Counted from the first letter of the stretch, positions 1 to 6,422 are shown. The stretch is DNA of 6,490 bases from Bacteroidota bacterium (GCA_029778965.1 JAKPBL010000407.1:1-6490); one strand, 5' to 3'. Notes: a model not told the origin generated them from the sequence alone. Made by a program: numbers and translations.

Positions 1-675
1 TGGACCTATTCGGATACCTGGGAGATTGTTTCCCGTTATTGGATTTACCTGCGTTACCTGTATGCACCGACCGGCGCGATTTACGCCGTTGAAGAGCTTC
101 CACCCGGCGAGGCTCCCCTTGTTTCCGAACGCCGTTGCTGGAAAACAGAATATTCGTCAAGAATACTGACAGCATCGACGCTTAAACTCTCGAAAGACCG
201 GCTCGACAAAGAAATAATGTTCATCCCCAACCGGTCGCCCAAGCTCGATCAGCTCTATTCCATCAAGATCAATATGCATGGCTGCAGCGCAGCCGGTTAC
301 GATTTCTTACAACGCCTGTCGAAAAACAACGAACAACTGGGGTCCATTTTCGATGCCCAACCCAGCGAATTGAACAGCAACCTGACCTGTGTCAGCAACC
401 CGGCTGAAAAAGTGATCGGGTTTGTGGAAGTGGCCGACGGGCATGAGCAACGGATCTTTATCAGCAAGCAAGACATCGGGGGATGGAATTATAACCCGAA
501 CTGCGAGCAATTGCTTAAGCCCAATGTTCCCGACACGCTCGATTTTTACGGGGGCAATTATGCACCGCTGATGTTCTCAGACGTTACCAAGTCAAACGTT
601 ATCATGGGCTCGAACAATTGCAGCTACTGCACGCTTTTTGGAACGAATGTCATGCCCGCCTTCTGGCCGCAATAA
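1..675 (+). CDS. DUF4249 family protein, C-terminal part (5' end outside window)
   Basis: The frame is open from the first base, so the gene starts upstream; the ATG at 217 is internal (residue 73 of the visible 224) and should not be taken as the start. The recognisable DUF4249 pattern is present: an aromatic segment with TWEI near the left edge, a CW pair at visible residues 46-47, the block YDFLQRLSKNNEQLGSIFD at 100-118 followed by QP at 120-121, the segment CVSNPAEKVIGF at 130-141, RIFI at 151-154, and a C-terminal pair of close cysteines (C207, C210) before an FWP ending. From family knowledge, these are Bacteroidota envelope proteins, usually lipoproteins, often encoded next to a SusC/TonB-dependent receptor; both the signal peptide and any such receptor would lie outside this window. 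The biochemical role is unknown. The stop is 2 bp from the stop of the convergent gene. Confidence 0.85.
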   Translation, partial: WTYSDTWEIVSRYWIYLRYLYAPTGAIYAVEELPPGEAPLVSERRCWKTEYSSRILTASTLKLSKDRLDKEIMFIPNRSPKLDQLYSIKINMHGCSAAGYDFLQRLSKNNEQLGSIFDAQPSELNSNLTCVSNPAEKVIGFVEVADGHEQRIFISKQDIGGWNYNPNCEQLLKPNVPDTLDFYGGNYAPLMFSDVTKSNVIMGSNNCSYCTLFGTNVMPAFWPQ

Positions 676-677
676 TA

Positions 678-1577
678 TCAGAAAAACAGGGCAGCCAGGC
701 TACCGCATATCGCCTTCACCAGCATCAGTCCGTCGATCACCGTATAGTAATACAACAAGGGGCGGCGGCGGCGAAGCGACCAGGCTGCCAGCAGCAGCAA
801 CGCGAAAGGTATAACGTTAACGAGTATGCGCAGCACATAAAAATGGCGGTTGACGCCGAATATGACCAGGGCGGCAATGCCGCCGGCACACAGCGGCGTC
901 AATATGCCGAAGATGGTTTTGCGCAGGCCGTATTTCACCACATAGGTTTTGATGGCGCCCGAATGGTCGGCCGCATAATCTTTCACGTCGAACATGATGC
1001 AGAGCAGCGACACGAACAGGAAGTTCTTGATAAAAAGGAAAAGGTCGACCAGGTCGAAATGGTGCTCTCCGCCGGCAGCGATCGAGTGCAGCAATACGGG
1101 ATAGATGGTAACCGCGCCCGCCCAGGTAAACCCGATGAGATAAGGTTTCAGCCAGCCTACGTGCCGCAGGTTCAGCCTGGCGGGAAAAATGCTCAGGCCG
1201 TAATACAAAGCCGCTACGAGGGGGAATACAATCACCAGGAAGCTGTTCGTCCACGACAGGTGCATCGACCGGTTACCATACCGGTATAAAAAGACCGCCG
1301 ACCCGATAGCCAGCACTACTGTATATAATACCTGGGTGTTTCTTACCAATGAATAGTGCTTCTGGTACCAGGTTGTTCTGGGGTTCGATGAGCTGCCTTT
1401 TACCCGGCGCACATACGGGTATGAATAGAACAGCACTGTTCCGACGAACAGCATGGCATAAAATGAAAAGCTGTTCAGCGGCTGACCCTGCTGTAAAGAC
1501 GCTTCGATGGCAAGGGCTACGGCGCAGAAGCCGTAGAAATAGTTGCCAAAGAAAAAGAAGGCGGTGAATCCCCTCAT
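678..1577 (-). CDS. UbiA-like polytopic membrane protein, first Asp-rich motif missing
   Basis: The product is 299 residues, very hydrophobic, with about eight or nine predicted membrane segments. Similarity to the UbiA prenyltransferase superfamily is seen in the N-terminal GNYFYGFCAVALAIEA (11-26), in KPYLIGFTWAGAV (144-156), and most clearly in FDVKDYAAD (196-204) followed by a lysine and KYG (215-217), which matches the second DxxxD-type motif and the loop after it. The first motif, NDxxDxxxD, which binds Mg-diphosphate in true UbiA enzymes, is absent; the equivalent place reads FYSYPYVRRVKG (50-61). I infer a divergent family member whose prenyl-transferring ability is doubtful. The ATG at 1577 is the natural start because the N-terminal helix begins there. 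The gene follows the haloperoxidase frame by 35 bp on the same strand, so co-transcription is likely unless the weak hairpin between them terminates. The substrate is unknown. Confidence 0.75.
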   Translation of the reverse strand: MRGFTAFFFFGNYFYGFCAVALAIEASLQQGQPLNSFSFYAMLFVGTVLFYSYPYVRRVKGSSSNPRTTWYQKHYSLVRNTQVLYTVVLAIGSAVFLYRYGNRSMHLSWTNSFLVIVFPLVAALYYGLSIFPARLNLRHVGWLKPYLIGFTWAGAVTIYPVLLHSIAAGGEHHFDLVDLFLFIKNFLFVSLLCIMFDVKDYAADHSGAIKTYVVKYGLRKTIFGILTPLCAGGIAALVIFGVNRHFYVLRILVNVIPFALLLLAAWSLRRRRPLLYYYTVIDGLMLVKAICGSLAALFF

Positions 1578-1580
1578 GGC

Positions 1581-1614
1581 TAAACGAAAATAAGCCGCTG
1601 CGCGGAGCGGGCCT
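1581..1614 (-). terminator. weak hairpin with T-rich tail between haloperoxidase and UbiA-like genes
   Basis: Read on the minus strand, the haloperoxidase stop codon runs into an imperfect hairpin. CCGCT (1610-1606) pairs with AGCGG (1599-1595) over a 6-nt loop and is extended by three pairs (one of them G-T) after a single bulged C. The downstream tail is TTATTTTCGTTTA. The T-run is short and interrupted, so this could be a partial terminator or attenuator, or mean nothing. Low confidence. Confidence 0.25.
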
Positions 1615-3727
1615 ATTCGTGTTTACGCAACTTCAGGCGCTGGAGCACCAATTGCCCGATCAGCTTGCCTTTTTCGTTGCCTATATCGCAGGCAGCTTTG
1701 AAATGTATGCCGCCGTACGCGCGCGATGCAGCCGCCTCTCTGGCGGCCTGCCGCACGGAAACAAAATTACGGGGTGCAATGCCAAATTCTGTTTCGGACG
1801 TATCGCGATAAGGAATGCTGTCTTTAAGATAATAAGCAATGGTTTCGGCCGCAGCGCCCGAGATCACGGCATGGCCGCTCGAGTACTCGGGAAAAGGCGG
1901 TGTTTGCAGGTAAGGCCGCCAGTCGGGATCGATATACTGGTTGATGGCGGTTTCGGGCCTGACATAATTGCTCCTGTATTTTTCATCCCAGCAACTGATA
2001 AAGGCATCAAATAAGGCGATGCCCGCCACGGTATAGACCGCCACGGTGCCTGAAAAATCTTCATTCATTTTCTGCGCCAGGATACCGGAAATATTCATCC
2101 AGTGACCGGCCGGTGAAAACTTTTTGGTGCCGTACATCACGTGCCCGGTCACATTCAGCTTGAACGGGTTATCGTCCCAGAAATCGGCCATATGTTTTTG
2201 ATCGGGCGTAAGGCTGTCGACCATCGTCTTCACCTCCATCAGCGCCCGGTAAAATTCGCTTTGCCGGTTCATCGGATCAAATTTCGGCGGGCGGATGGGT
2301 ACAAACTGGGAAGCGGAATCGAGCACCAGGGTCCTTATCTCCATCCAGTGTGGTTCTACTGCCTGCCCGTACATGGGCGGCGTGGGCACCCAGCGGCCGG
2401 CTTCCTGGGTAACGGTGTATTTGGGTGCCGACCTGGTTTGGGCATAGTTGTCTTTTTTGCTCCAGGCAAGAATGCTGTCGGCTACCAGGTTGGCATAGGC
2501 CACACTGGCATCGAAGATTGCCCTGGGCATCCCCGCATCGAGTACGGTATCTTTCAGATGCTGCACATAGCTGTCCATGCTGCCTTCCGGAAAAGTAACG
2601 GCATTGCCCACTTTGCAAAAGGCCAGCATACTGGCGAAGGGATAATCGACAGCGGCCGTTGCCCTGGGCATGGGCGGCAGGTGCTTTATCTGCCCGCTGA
2701 GCGAATTGTAGTTCGTATCACCGGCAGCGATCACCTCATAGGCCGCAATATTGGCATAGGCATAATTGCGCGAGGCCACCATGGGCGGGAAATTATTTTC
2801 CAGCACAATGTCGTTCAGCTTTTTAACCGTTTTGGAATACATGAACGGGTTCTGCGAAACGGCCTGGTAATTTTTCGGCTTACACGAAACCAGGGCAAGC
2901 AATGGCAGCCAGGCGGCCGCCCAACGTATCTGCTTCATATCTACAGAAGGGATTTTAAACAATGCCTGCTGGCCGGCGCCCGAGAGCAGGTACAGCGCCA
3001 GTATGGTGCCATAGCTGCCGCCTCTTTCTATCCACTCGAAAAGCGGCCAGGAGGGGTAAAACAATTCGGAAGCCATCTTCCAGATAAACAACAGCAGCAG
3101 CAGGCCCCGTATGGGACGCAACAAAACCACCAGCGCCGCGCCCACTTCAAAAAGCCCCACTGCACGGGCTGTCGCCAGCGGGTTATGGAACCCGAGCGAC
3201 AGATATTGATCCAGCAGGCCTTTCTTGCCCAGCAGGTTCAGGCAGCCGTGTCCCATCAATAACAGGAAAACGATCCACTGCAGGCTGCTGCGCAGCAGGG
3301 TTTCGGGATAGGATACCTGGAAAGGCCTGATACGGTCGAACCAGTACGACTTCAATACCGATTGCGCTTGCGCCAGCAGCAGGAAAGCGAAGGGAGCGCC
3401 GAAATTACCGGCTCTTTCTATGAATTCAGCAAATGGCTCGCCCGACAGCGGCCGAAGCAGGGCGGTGAAAATACCCCAGCCCACCAGCCAGGCAGCTATG
3501 ATACGCATGGGTCGCCAGAGGAAAATAATGCCCAGCAGAATATCAAATCCGCCTACCCACGGCATAAGCCGGTACGACCATTCGGTACCGATGCCGAAAA
3601 CGCCGAAATAATTGCACCATACCTGCTTGGTTATAATGCCGAAAACGCCATGGCCGATAAAGCACATGGCTACGGCAAACCGTAAAATATAATGCAACGC
3701 TACAGACTGGTTCTTTCCCGGAAGCAT
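1613..3727 (-). CDS. duplicated DoxX-like membrane domain joined in frame to vanadium-dependent haloperoxidase (PAP2) lipoprotein domain
   Basis: One uninterrupted frame of 704 residues from the ATG at 3727. Residues 10-255 form a DoxX-like membrane region of about eight helices, built as two similar halves. Residues 264-282 are a complete lipoprotein signal peptide (MKQ..., lipobox LVSC). Residues 283-704 are a haloperoxidase of the PAP2 superfamily: KX6RP as KYRSNYVRP (583-591), SSGH (616-619), and SRAYGGIH (668-675) supply the vanadate/phosphate-binding Lys and Arg residues and the catalytic histidines. Such enzymes oxidise halides with H2O2 using vanadate, or act as acid phosphatases; activity cannot be decided from sequence. 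The frame stays open upstream to 4027, but that part overlaps the 3' end of the permease gene, crosses the terminator and has low-complexity composition, so I reject it. An ATG at 3775 is possible but lies inside an inverted repeat. This may instead be two genes, with the enzyme starting at 2938 (441 residues, a usual length for the family). Probably co-transcribed with the UbiA-like gene. Confidence 0.8.
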   Translation of the reverse strand: MLPGKNQSVALHYILRFAVAMCFIGHGVFGIITKQVWCNYFGVFGIGTEWSYRLMPWVGGFDILLGIIFLWRPMRIIAAWLVGWGIFTALLRPLSGEPFAEFIERAGNFGAPFAFLLLAQAQSVLKSYWFDRIRPFQVSYPETLLRSSLQWIVFLLLMGHGCLNLLGKKGLLDQYLSLGFHNPLATARAVGLFEVGAALVVLLRPIRGLLLLLFIWKMASELFYPSWPLFEWIERGGSYGTILALYLLSGAGQQALFKIPSVDMKQIRWAAAWLPLLALVSCKPKNYQAVSQNPFMYSKTVKKLNDIVLENNFPPMVASRNYAYANIAAYEVIAAGDTNYNSLSGQIKHLPPMPRATAAVDYPFASMLAFCKVGNAVTFPEGSMDSYVQHLKDTVLDAGMPRAIFDASVAYANLVADSILAWSKKDNYAQTRSAPKYTVTQEAGRWVPTPPMYGQAVEPHWMEIRTLVLDSASQFVPIRPPKFDPMNRQSEFYRALMEVKTMVDSLTPDQKHMADFWDDNPFKLNVTGHVMYGTKKFSPAGHWMNISGILAQKMNEDFSGTVAVYTVAGIALFDAFISCWDEKYRSNYVRPETAINQYIDPDWRPYLQTPPFPEYSSGHAVISGAAAETIAYYLKDSIPYRDTSETEFGIAPRNFVSVRQAAREAAASRAYGGIHFKAACDIGNEKGKLIGQLVLQRLKLRKHE
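2882..2938 (-). other. internal ATG with lipoprotein signal peptide (likely separate start of the haloperoxidase)
   Basis: Within the long frame, the codons from 2938 encode MKQIRWAAAWLPLLALVSC: positive n-region (K2, R5), hydrophobic core and lipobox LVSC with Cys at residue 19. Stand-alone Bacteroidota haloperoxidases of this type commonly begin with just such a signal. The residues before it (ALFKIPSVD) look like the end of a membrane protein rather than a linker. No Shine-Dalgarno sequence is visible, as is normal for the phylum. Two bases upstream of this ATG is an out-of-frame TAG (minus-strand TAGATATG), where a preceding gene shifted by one frame would stop. If translation starts here, the mature enzyme would be lipid-anchored and exported; if the fusion is real, this stretch would be a ninth membrane helix carrying the enzyme domain to the periplasmic side. 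Confidence 0.65.
2972..3697 (-). other. tandem duplication of a four-helix DoxX-like unit within the protein
   Basis: Two halves of the membrane part align by eye. Half one (3697-3368) has a GHG motif, then GGFDILLGIIFLWRPMR, then EFIERAGNFG. Half two (3286-2972) has GHG, then GLFEVGAALVVLLRPIR, then EWIERGGSYG. The order and spacing of the GHG, (F)D/E, LxRPxR and IERxGxxG signatures is the same in both. Each half looks like about four helices of 105-110 residues, the size of a single DoxX-like domain. The identity is modest, so the duplication is old and lies at protein level rather than being a DNA repeat. Confidence 0.7.
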
Positions 3728-3743
3728 AAGCAGTACACTGATA

Positions 3744-3776
3744 GATGGGCAATTTACAGAAAAATCAATGCCCATC
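3744..3776. repeat. perfect 8-bp inverted repeat (GATGGGCA / TGCCCATC)
   Basis: GATGGGCA at 3744-3751 is the exact reverse complement of TGCCCATC at 3769-3776, with an AT-rich 17-nt spacer. It ends 17 bp upstream of the chosen ATG (3727) of the DoxX-like/haloperoxidase gene, and the alternative ATG (3775-3773) lies within its promoter-distal arm. It could be an operator for a dimeric regulator, or a leader hairpin that affects translation. There is no T-run, so it is not an intrinsic terminator. Confidence 0.5.
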
Positions 3777-3786
3777 CGCGCCGGGG

Positions 3787-3816
3787 TGGTCGCAAAAATT
3801 GGGGGGCTGGTCGCAA
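3787..3816 (-). promoter_or_regulatory. two 9-bp direct repeats TTGCGACCA spaced by 12 bp (LytTR-like site geometry)
   Basis: On the minus strand TTGCGACCA occurs at 3816-3808 and again at 3795-3787, each followed within one base by a run of C. The period is 21 bp, two helical turns. Two 9-bp direct repeats with a 12-13 bp spacer is the known arrangement of binding sites for LytTR-type response regulators (AgrA, ComE), which are common in Bacteroidota. The repeats lie 60-90 bp upstream of the chosen start of the haloperoxidase frame, a suitable place for an activator site. No regulator is encoded in the window, and the motif itself is not one I recognise. Confidence 0.5.
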
Positions 3817-3821
3817 CAGGG

Positions 3822-3843
3822 GCCGCCGGCCGGCAACGGCGGC
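3822..3843. repeat. GC-rich hairpin with nested 10-bp palindrome
   Basis: GCCGCC (3822-3827) pairs with GGCGGC (3838-3843) around a 10-nt loop, and the perfect palindrome GCCGGCCGGC (3825-3834) overlaps it. There is no T-tract on either side. It may be a structural element or simply GC-rich intergenic sequence; no function is claimed. Confidence 0.35.
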
Positions 3844-3873
3844 TTAGTTTAGCGGCAAGGTTATTAATATTTG

Positions 3874-3909
3874 AAAAAAGCCGGGCAGTGTCTACTGCCG
3901 GGCTTTTTT
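3874..3909 (-). terminator. bidirectional intrinsic terminator after the permease gene
   Basis: GCCGGGCAGT (3880-3889) pairs with ACTGCCGGGC (3894-3903), ten base pairs with one mismatch, over the 4-nt loop GTCT. The stem is flanked by A6 (3874-3879) and T6 (3904-3909), giving a classic hairpin plus T-run when read on either strand. It begins 3 bp after the permease stop codon (3915-3913), so it should end the permease transcript and separate it from the haloperoxidase gene, which then needs its own promoter. Confidence 0.9.
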
Positions 3910-3912
3910 GTT

Positions 3913-6294
3913 TTATTCGCTGCGGAGGCTCCTGATGGGGTTGGAACGCGCCGCCCTGATCGTTTGAATGCTCACTGTAACCAGGGTAATGCATACGGCG
4001 CCTGCCACTGCCAGTACGAATATCCACCAGTCGAGCTTGGTGCGGTAATCATAGTTCTGCAGCCAGCGGCCCATGGCCCACCAGGCGAAAGGCACGGCAA
4101 GGGCACAGGCGATCAGCACCAGCAAAATAAATTCCTGCGAAAGCAGCTTCCACAACTGTGGTATCGAGGCGCCCAGCACCTTACGAACGCCAATTTCTTT
4201 GGTGCGCTGTTCGGCTACAAAAGAAGCGAGACCCAGCAGGCCGAGGCACGAGATCAGTACCGCCAGCGCCGCAAACCAGTTCGCCAGCTTTCCGATCCGC
4301 TCTTCATCGCCGAATTTCCGCCTGAAGTTTTCATCCACGAAATGCACTTCAAAAGCGCTGGCCGGATCAAAACGTTCCAGCGCCGCCGTAATGGCCTTCA
4401 CCGATTCCGCCGTGCTTTTTTCGGGATGCAGGCGAAAGGTCAGCACATTTTCATCCTGCTTCGACAAGTGGTACAGCATGGCCCTCACCGGCTGGTAGGG
4501 CGACTCCACCAGCATGTCTTCCACCACACCGATCACCCGGTGCGGAACATCTTCCCATACGAGAATAGAGCCCACCGGCTCTTTGTAGCCAATGAATTTC
4601 GCGGCCGTTTCGTTCAAAATAAAAGCGGCGGTATCGGTTCCGAATTCGCGCGAGAAATCCCGGCCCGCTTTGAGTTTCCAGCCGATCACCTTGCCGAAAT
4701 CATACGATACCTGGTTATTGGGAAAATCAACCGACTGGTTGGGGTCTTTTCCTTCCCAGTTGAACCCGCCGTTCGTATTCCATACCTCGGTGACCGGGCT
4801 GCCCGATTCAGCCATTTCCGTAATGTATTTCGCCTGCTTCAATTCATTCTGCAAGGCATCGAACTTTTCGTGCAGCACCTTGTTCGAAGATACCCAGACC
4901 AGGCCGTTCTTTTCGTACCCGATAGGTCGCTGACGCGCATATTCAATCTGCCGGTACACAATGATGGTGCCGATGATCAGTATGACCGACACGGCGAACT
5001 GCAGCACCACCAGCACCCGGCGGGGAAGCGCCGCATAACGGCCGGTTCGCAGCGTACCCTTGAGCACTTTAACGGGGTTGAACGACGACAGGTACAAGGC
5101 CGGGTAGCTGCCCGCCACCAGGCCGGTGAACAGGCAGGTGCCCAACAGCGCCAGCCAGAACAAGGGCAGACCCAGCGGCAAGGCAATTTTTTTATCGGCC
5201 AGCGAATTAAAAGCGGGCAACAGCAAAGCAACCAGCGCTACCGACAAAACGCCCGCCAGCATTACCACGGCCAGCGACTCGCAGTAGAACTGAACAATAA
5301 GTTGCCGCCGTTCGGAGCCGATGGCTTTGCGTACCCCTACTTCCCGCGCCCGCTTTTCAGACCGCGCCGTACTCAGGTTCATGAAATTGATGCAGGCCAG
5401 GAGCAGCACAAAAAGGCCGATGATGCCGAACAGCCATACATACTGGATATTTCCCCCGGTATTCACGCCATCTTTAAACTCGCCATATAAATGCCATTGG
5501 GACATGGGCTGCAGGAATATCTCCGGCTTGTATTTTTTTTCAAATTCGCCGACCTTGTTCAGCTTTACATCCCTGATACGGCGATTCACCTGGTTGACAT
5601 CGGCGCCGGCCCGGATTTCTGCAAAAAGCTGGGTGAAATTGCTGCCCCAGGGGTTCTCCATTTTTTTTATCCAGGGGTTTTGTTCGTAATACAGCGCCCA
5701 GGGCAAAATATAGGTAAGGTCGCGAAAGCTGGTATTATACGGCAGGTCTTTATAAACACCGCTCACATTGACGTCGAACTGGTTGTCGAGCCGCAGGGTC
5801 TTTCCCACCGGGTTTTCCTTCCCGAAAAAAGCCTCGGCCACCGACGACGACAGCAGGATGGAATAGGTGTTATCGAGCGCACGTTTATCGCCTGCAGTCA
5901 GCTCCAGGCTGAGCATATCAATGATACCCGGCTCGATAAAAGAGCCCGCTTTCAGCATTTTTTTCTGTCCCTGCGCCAGTGTGTGCTGGCTGTTCCACGA
6001 CGATTGCAATACGTGCTTGAAATCATCGCCGTATTTGTCTCTTATCTCCTGCCCCAGCGCCGCCGGCACCGAAAATTGGGTATTGACCTTGCCGTTGTAG
6101 GTCTGGTTCTGCATCACCCGCATCACCCGGTCATAATGTGCATGGTATTTGTCGAACGACAACTCGTCCCATATCCACAGGCCGATCAGGGTGGTTACGG
6201 CCATGCCGATGGCCAAACCACCAATGTTGATGGCGCTGTACCCACGGTTTTTCAGCAGGTTCCGGAAAGCTACTTTGAAATAATTCAGGAGCAT
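3913..6294 (-). CDS. FtsX/MacB-type ABC transporter permease, eight-helix, no ATPase domain
   Basis: The product is 793 residues with the duplicated architecture of the large Bacteroidota permeases often labelled antimicrobial-peptide ABC permeases. Helix 1 is at about 22-42, followed by a MacB-like periplasmic domain (43-280), then helices at 285-305, 340-361 and 377-396 forming the first FtsX unit. A fifth helix (427-447), a second periplasmic domain (448-672) and a second FtsX unit with helices at 673-695, 722-741 and 755-776 follow. The paired cytoplasmic coupling motifs EVGVRKAIG (318-326) and EIGVRKVLGAS (700-710) mark the two FtsX units. No Walker motifs are present, so an ATPase partner must come from elsewhere. 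Substrate unknown: efflux, lipoprotein handling or mechanotransmission are all possible. I chose the ATG at 6294 because it gives the family-typical start MLLNYFKVAFRNLLKNRGYS; a TTG at 6321 is in frame but falls within the promoter-like element. Confidence 0.93.
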   Translation of the reverse strand: MLLNYFKVAFRNLLKNRGYSAINIGGLAIGMAVTTLIGLWIWDELSFDKYHAHYDRVMRVMQNQTYNGKVNTQFSVPAALGQEIRDKYGDDFKHVLQSSWNSQHTLAQGQKKMLKAGSFIEPGIIDMLSLELTAGDKRALDNTYSILLSSSVAEAFFGKENPVGKTLRLDNQFDVNVSGVYKDLPYNTSFRDLTYILPWALYYEQNPWIKKMENPWGSNFTQLFAEIRAGADVNQVNRRIRDVKLNKVGEFEKKYKPEIFLQPMSQWHLYGEFKDGVNTGGNIQYVWLFGIIGLFVLLLACINFMNLSTARSEKRAREVGVRKAIGSERRQLIVQFYCESLAVVMLAGVLSVALVALLLPAFNSLADKKIALPLGLPLFWLALLGTCLFTGLVAGSYPALYLSSFNPVKVLKGTLRTGRYAALPRRVLVVLQFAVSVILIIGTIIVYRQIEYARQRPIGYEKNGLVWVSSNKVLHEKFDALQNELKQAKYITEMAESGSPVTEVWNTNGGFNWEGKDPNQSVDFPNNQVSYDFGKVIGWKLKAGRDFSREFGTDTAAFILNETAAKFIGYKEPVGSILVWEDVPHRVIGVVEDMLVESPYQPVRAMLYHLSKQDENVLTFRLHPEKSTAESVKAITAALERFDPASAFEVHFVDENFRRKFGDEERIGKLANWFAALAVLISCLGLLGLASFVAEQRTKEIGVRKVLGASIPQLWKLLSQEFILLVLIACALAVPFAWWAMGRWLQNYDYRTKLDWWIFVLAVAGAVCITLVTVSIQTIRAARSNPIRSLRSE

Positions 6295-6315
6295 TGGAGG
6301 CGTTTTCGAAAAAAC

Positions 6316-6332
6316 AGCCAAATGGATGCCAA
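6316..6332 (-). promoter_or_regulatory. candidate sigma-54 promoter (-24/-12)
   Basis: The minus-strand sequence TTGGCATCCATTTGGCT has GG (6330-6329) and GC (6318-6317) separated by exactly 10 nt, the invariant spacing of sigma-54 promoters. TTGGCA is a good -24 element; TTTGGCT is an acceptable but imperfect -12 element (consensus TTGCW). Transcription would start near 6305, leaving a leader of about 11 nt before the permease ATG. Two dyad-like boxes lie at a typical enhancer distance upstream. Inference from pattern only. Confidence 0.5.
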
Positions 6333-6384
6333 CCTAAAAAACGGGTAGCAATCAATCCATTAGCAATTTTACACCACGATCAAC

Positions 6385-6401
6385 TGTCCGGTTTCGGTAC
6401 A
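6385..6401. promoter_or_regulatory. dyad-like box 1 upstream of permease (TGTCCG...GGTACA)
   Basis: TGTCCGGTTTCGGTACA is an imperfect dyad with TGT/ACA ends and matching C/G positions inside; it is weaker than the second box. Its centre is about 88 bp upstream of the predicted sigma-54 start and about 21.5 bp from the centre of the second box, so both would face the same side of the helix. A possible site for a Fis-type enhancer-binding regulator; no regulator gene is in the window. Confidence 0.4.
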
Positions 6402-6406
6402 ATGCC

Positions 6407-6422
6407 TGTTCATCGACGGACA
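6407..6422. promoter_or_regulatory. dyad-like box 2 upstream of permease (TGTTCATCGACGGACA)
   Basis: TGTTCATCGACGGACA is a 16-bp dyad in which six of the eight base-pair positions are symmetrical and the other two differ only by transitions (general form TGTYCRTCGAYGRACA). It shares the TGT...ACA ends and the CGG/CCG core with the neighbouring box. Its centre is about 110 bp upstream of the predicted sigma-54 start. Taken as the second of a pair of upstream activator sites. The rest of 6423-6490 shows no gene I can support. Confidence 0.45.

Noticed and set aside
217..219. ATG as the start of the DUF4249 gene
   Set aside because: The frame is open and family-like from base 1, so this methionine is internal.
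618..1289. 223-residue open frame on the + strand overlapping the end of the DUF4249 gene
   Set aside because: Overlaps a real gene in another frame and is antisense to the UbiA-like gene; low-complexity Gln/Arg-rich translation.
2141..3262. 373-residue open frame on the + strand opposite the haloperoxidase frame
   Set aside because: Antisense to a protein with recognisable catalytic motifs; no recognisable domain of its own.
3728..4027. N-terminal extension of the DoxX-like/haloperoxidase frame to the ATG at 4027
   Set aside because: It overlaps the coding end of the permease by 115 bp, crosses a strong terminator, and its translation has no membrane or domain character.
3871..5490. 539-residue open frame on the + strand opposite the permease gene
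   Set aside because: It is antisense to a clear FtsX/MacB permease, its composition is rich in Arg, Gln and His with no domain signature, and its first part reads through the terminator hairpin.
6112..6130. Short tandem repeat GCATCACCC x2
   Set aside because: It lies in the permease coding sequence and simply encodes an RVMRVM stretch; no sign of a functional DNA repeat.
6295..6321. TTG start giving a permease nine residues longer
   Set aside because: The family-typical N-terminus begins at the ATG at 6294, and the TTG lies inside the sigma-54-like element.
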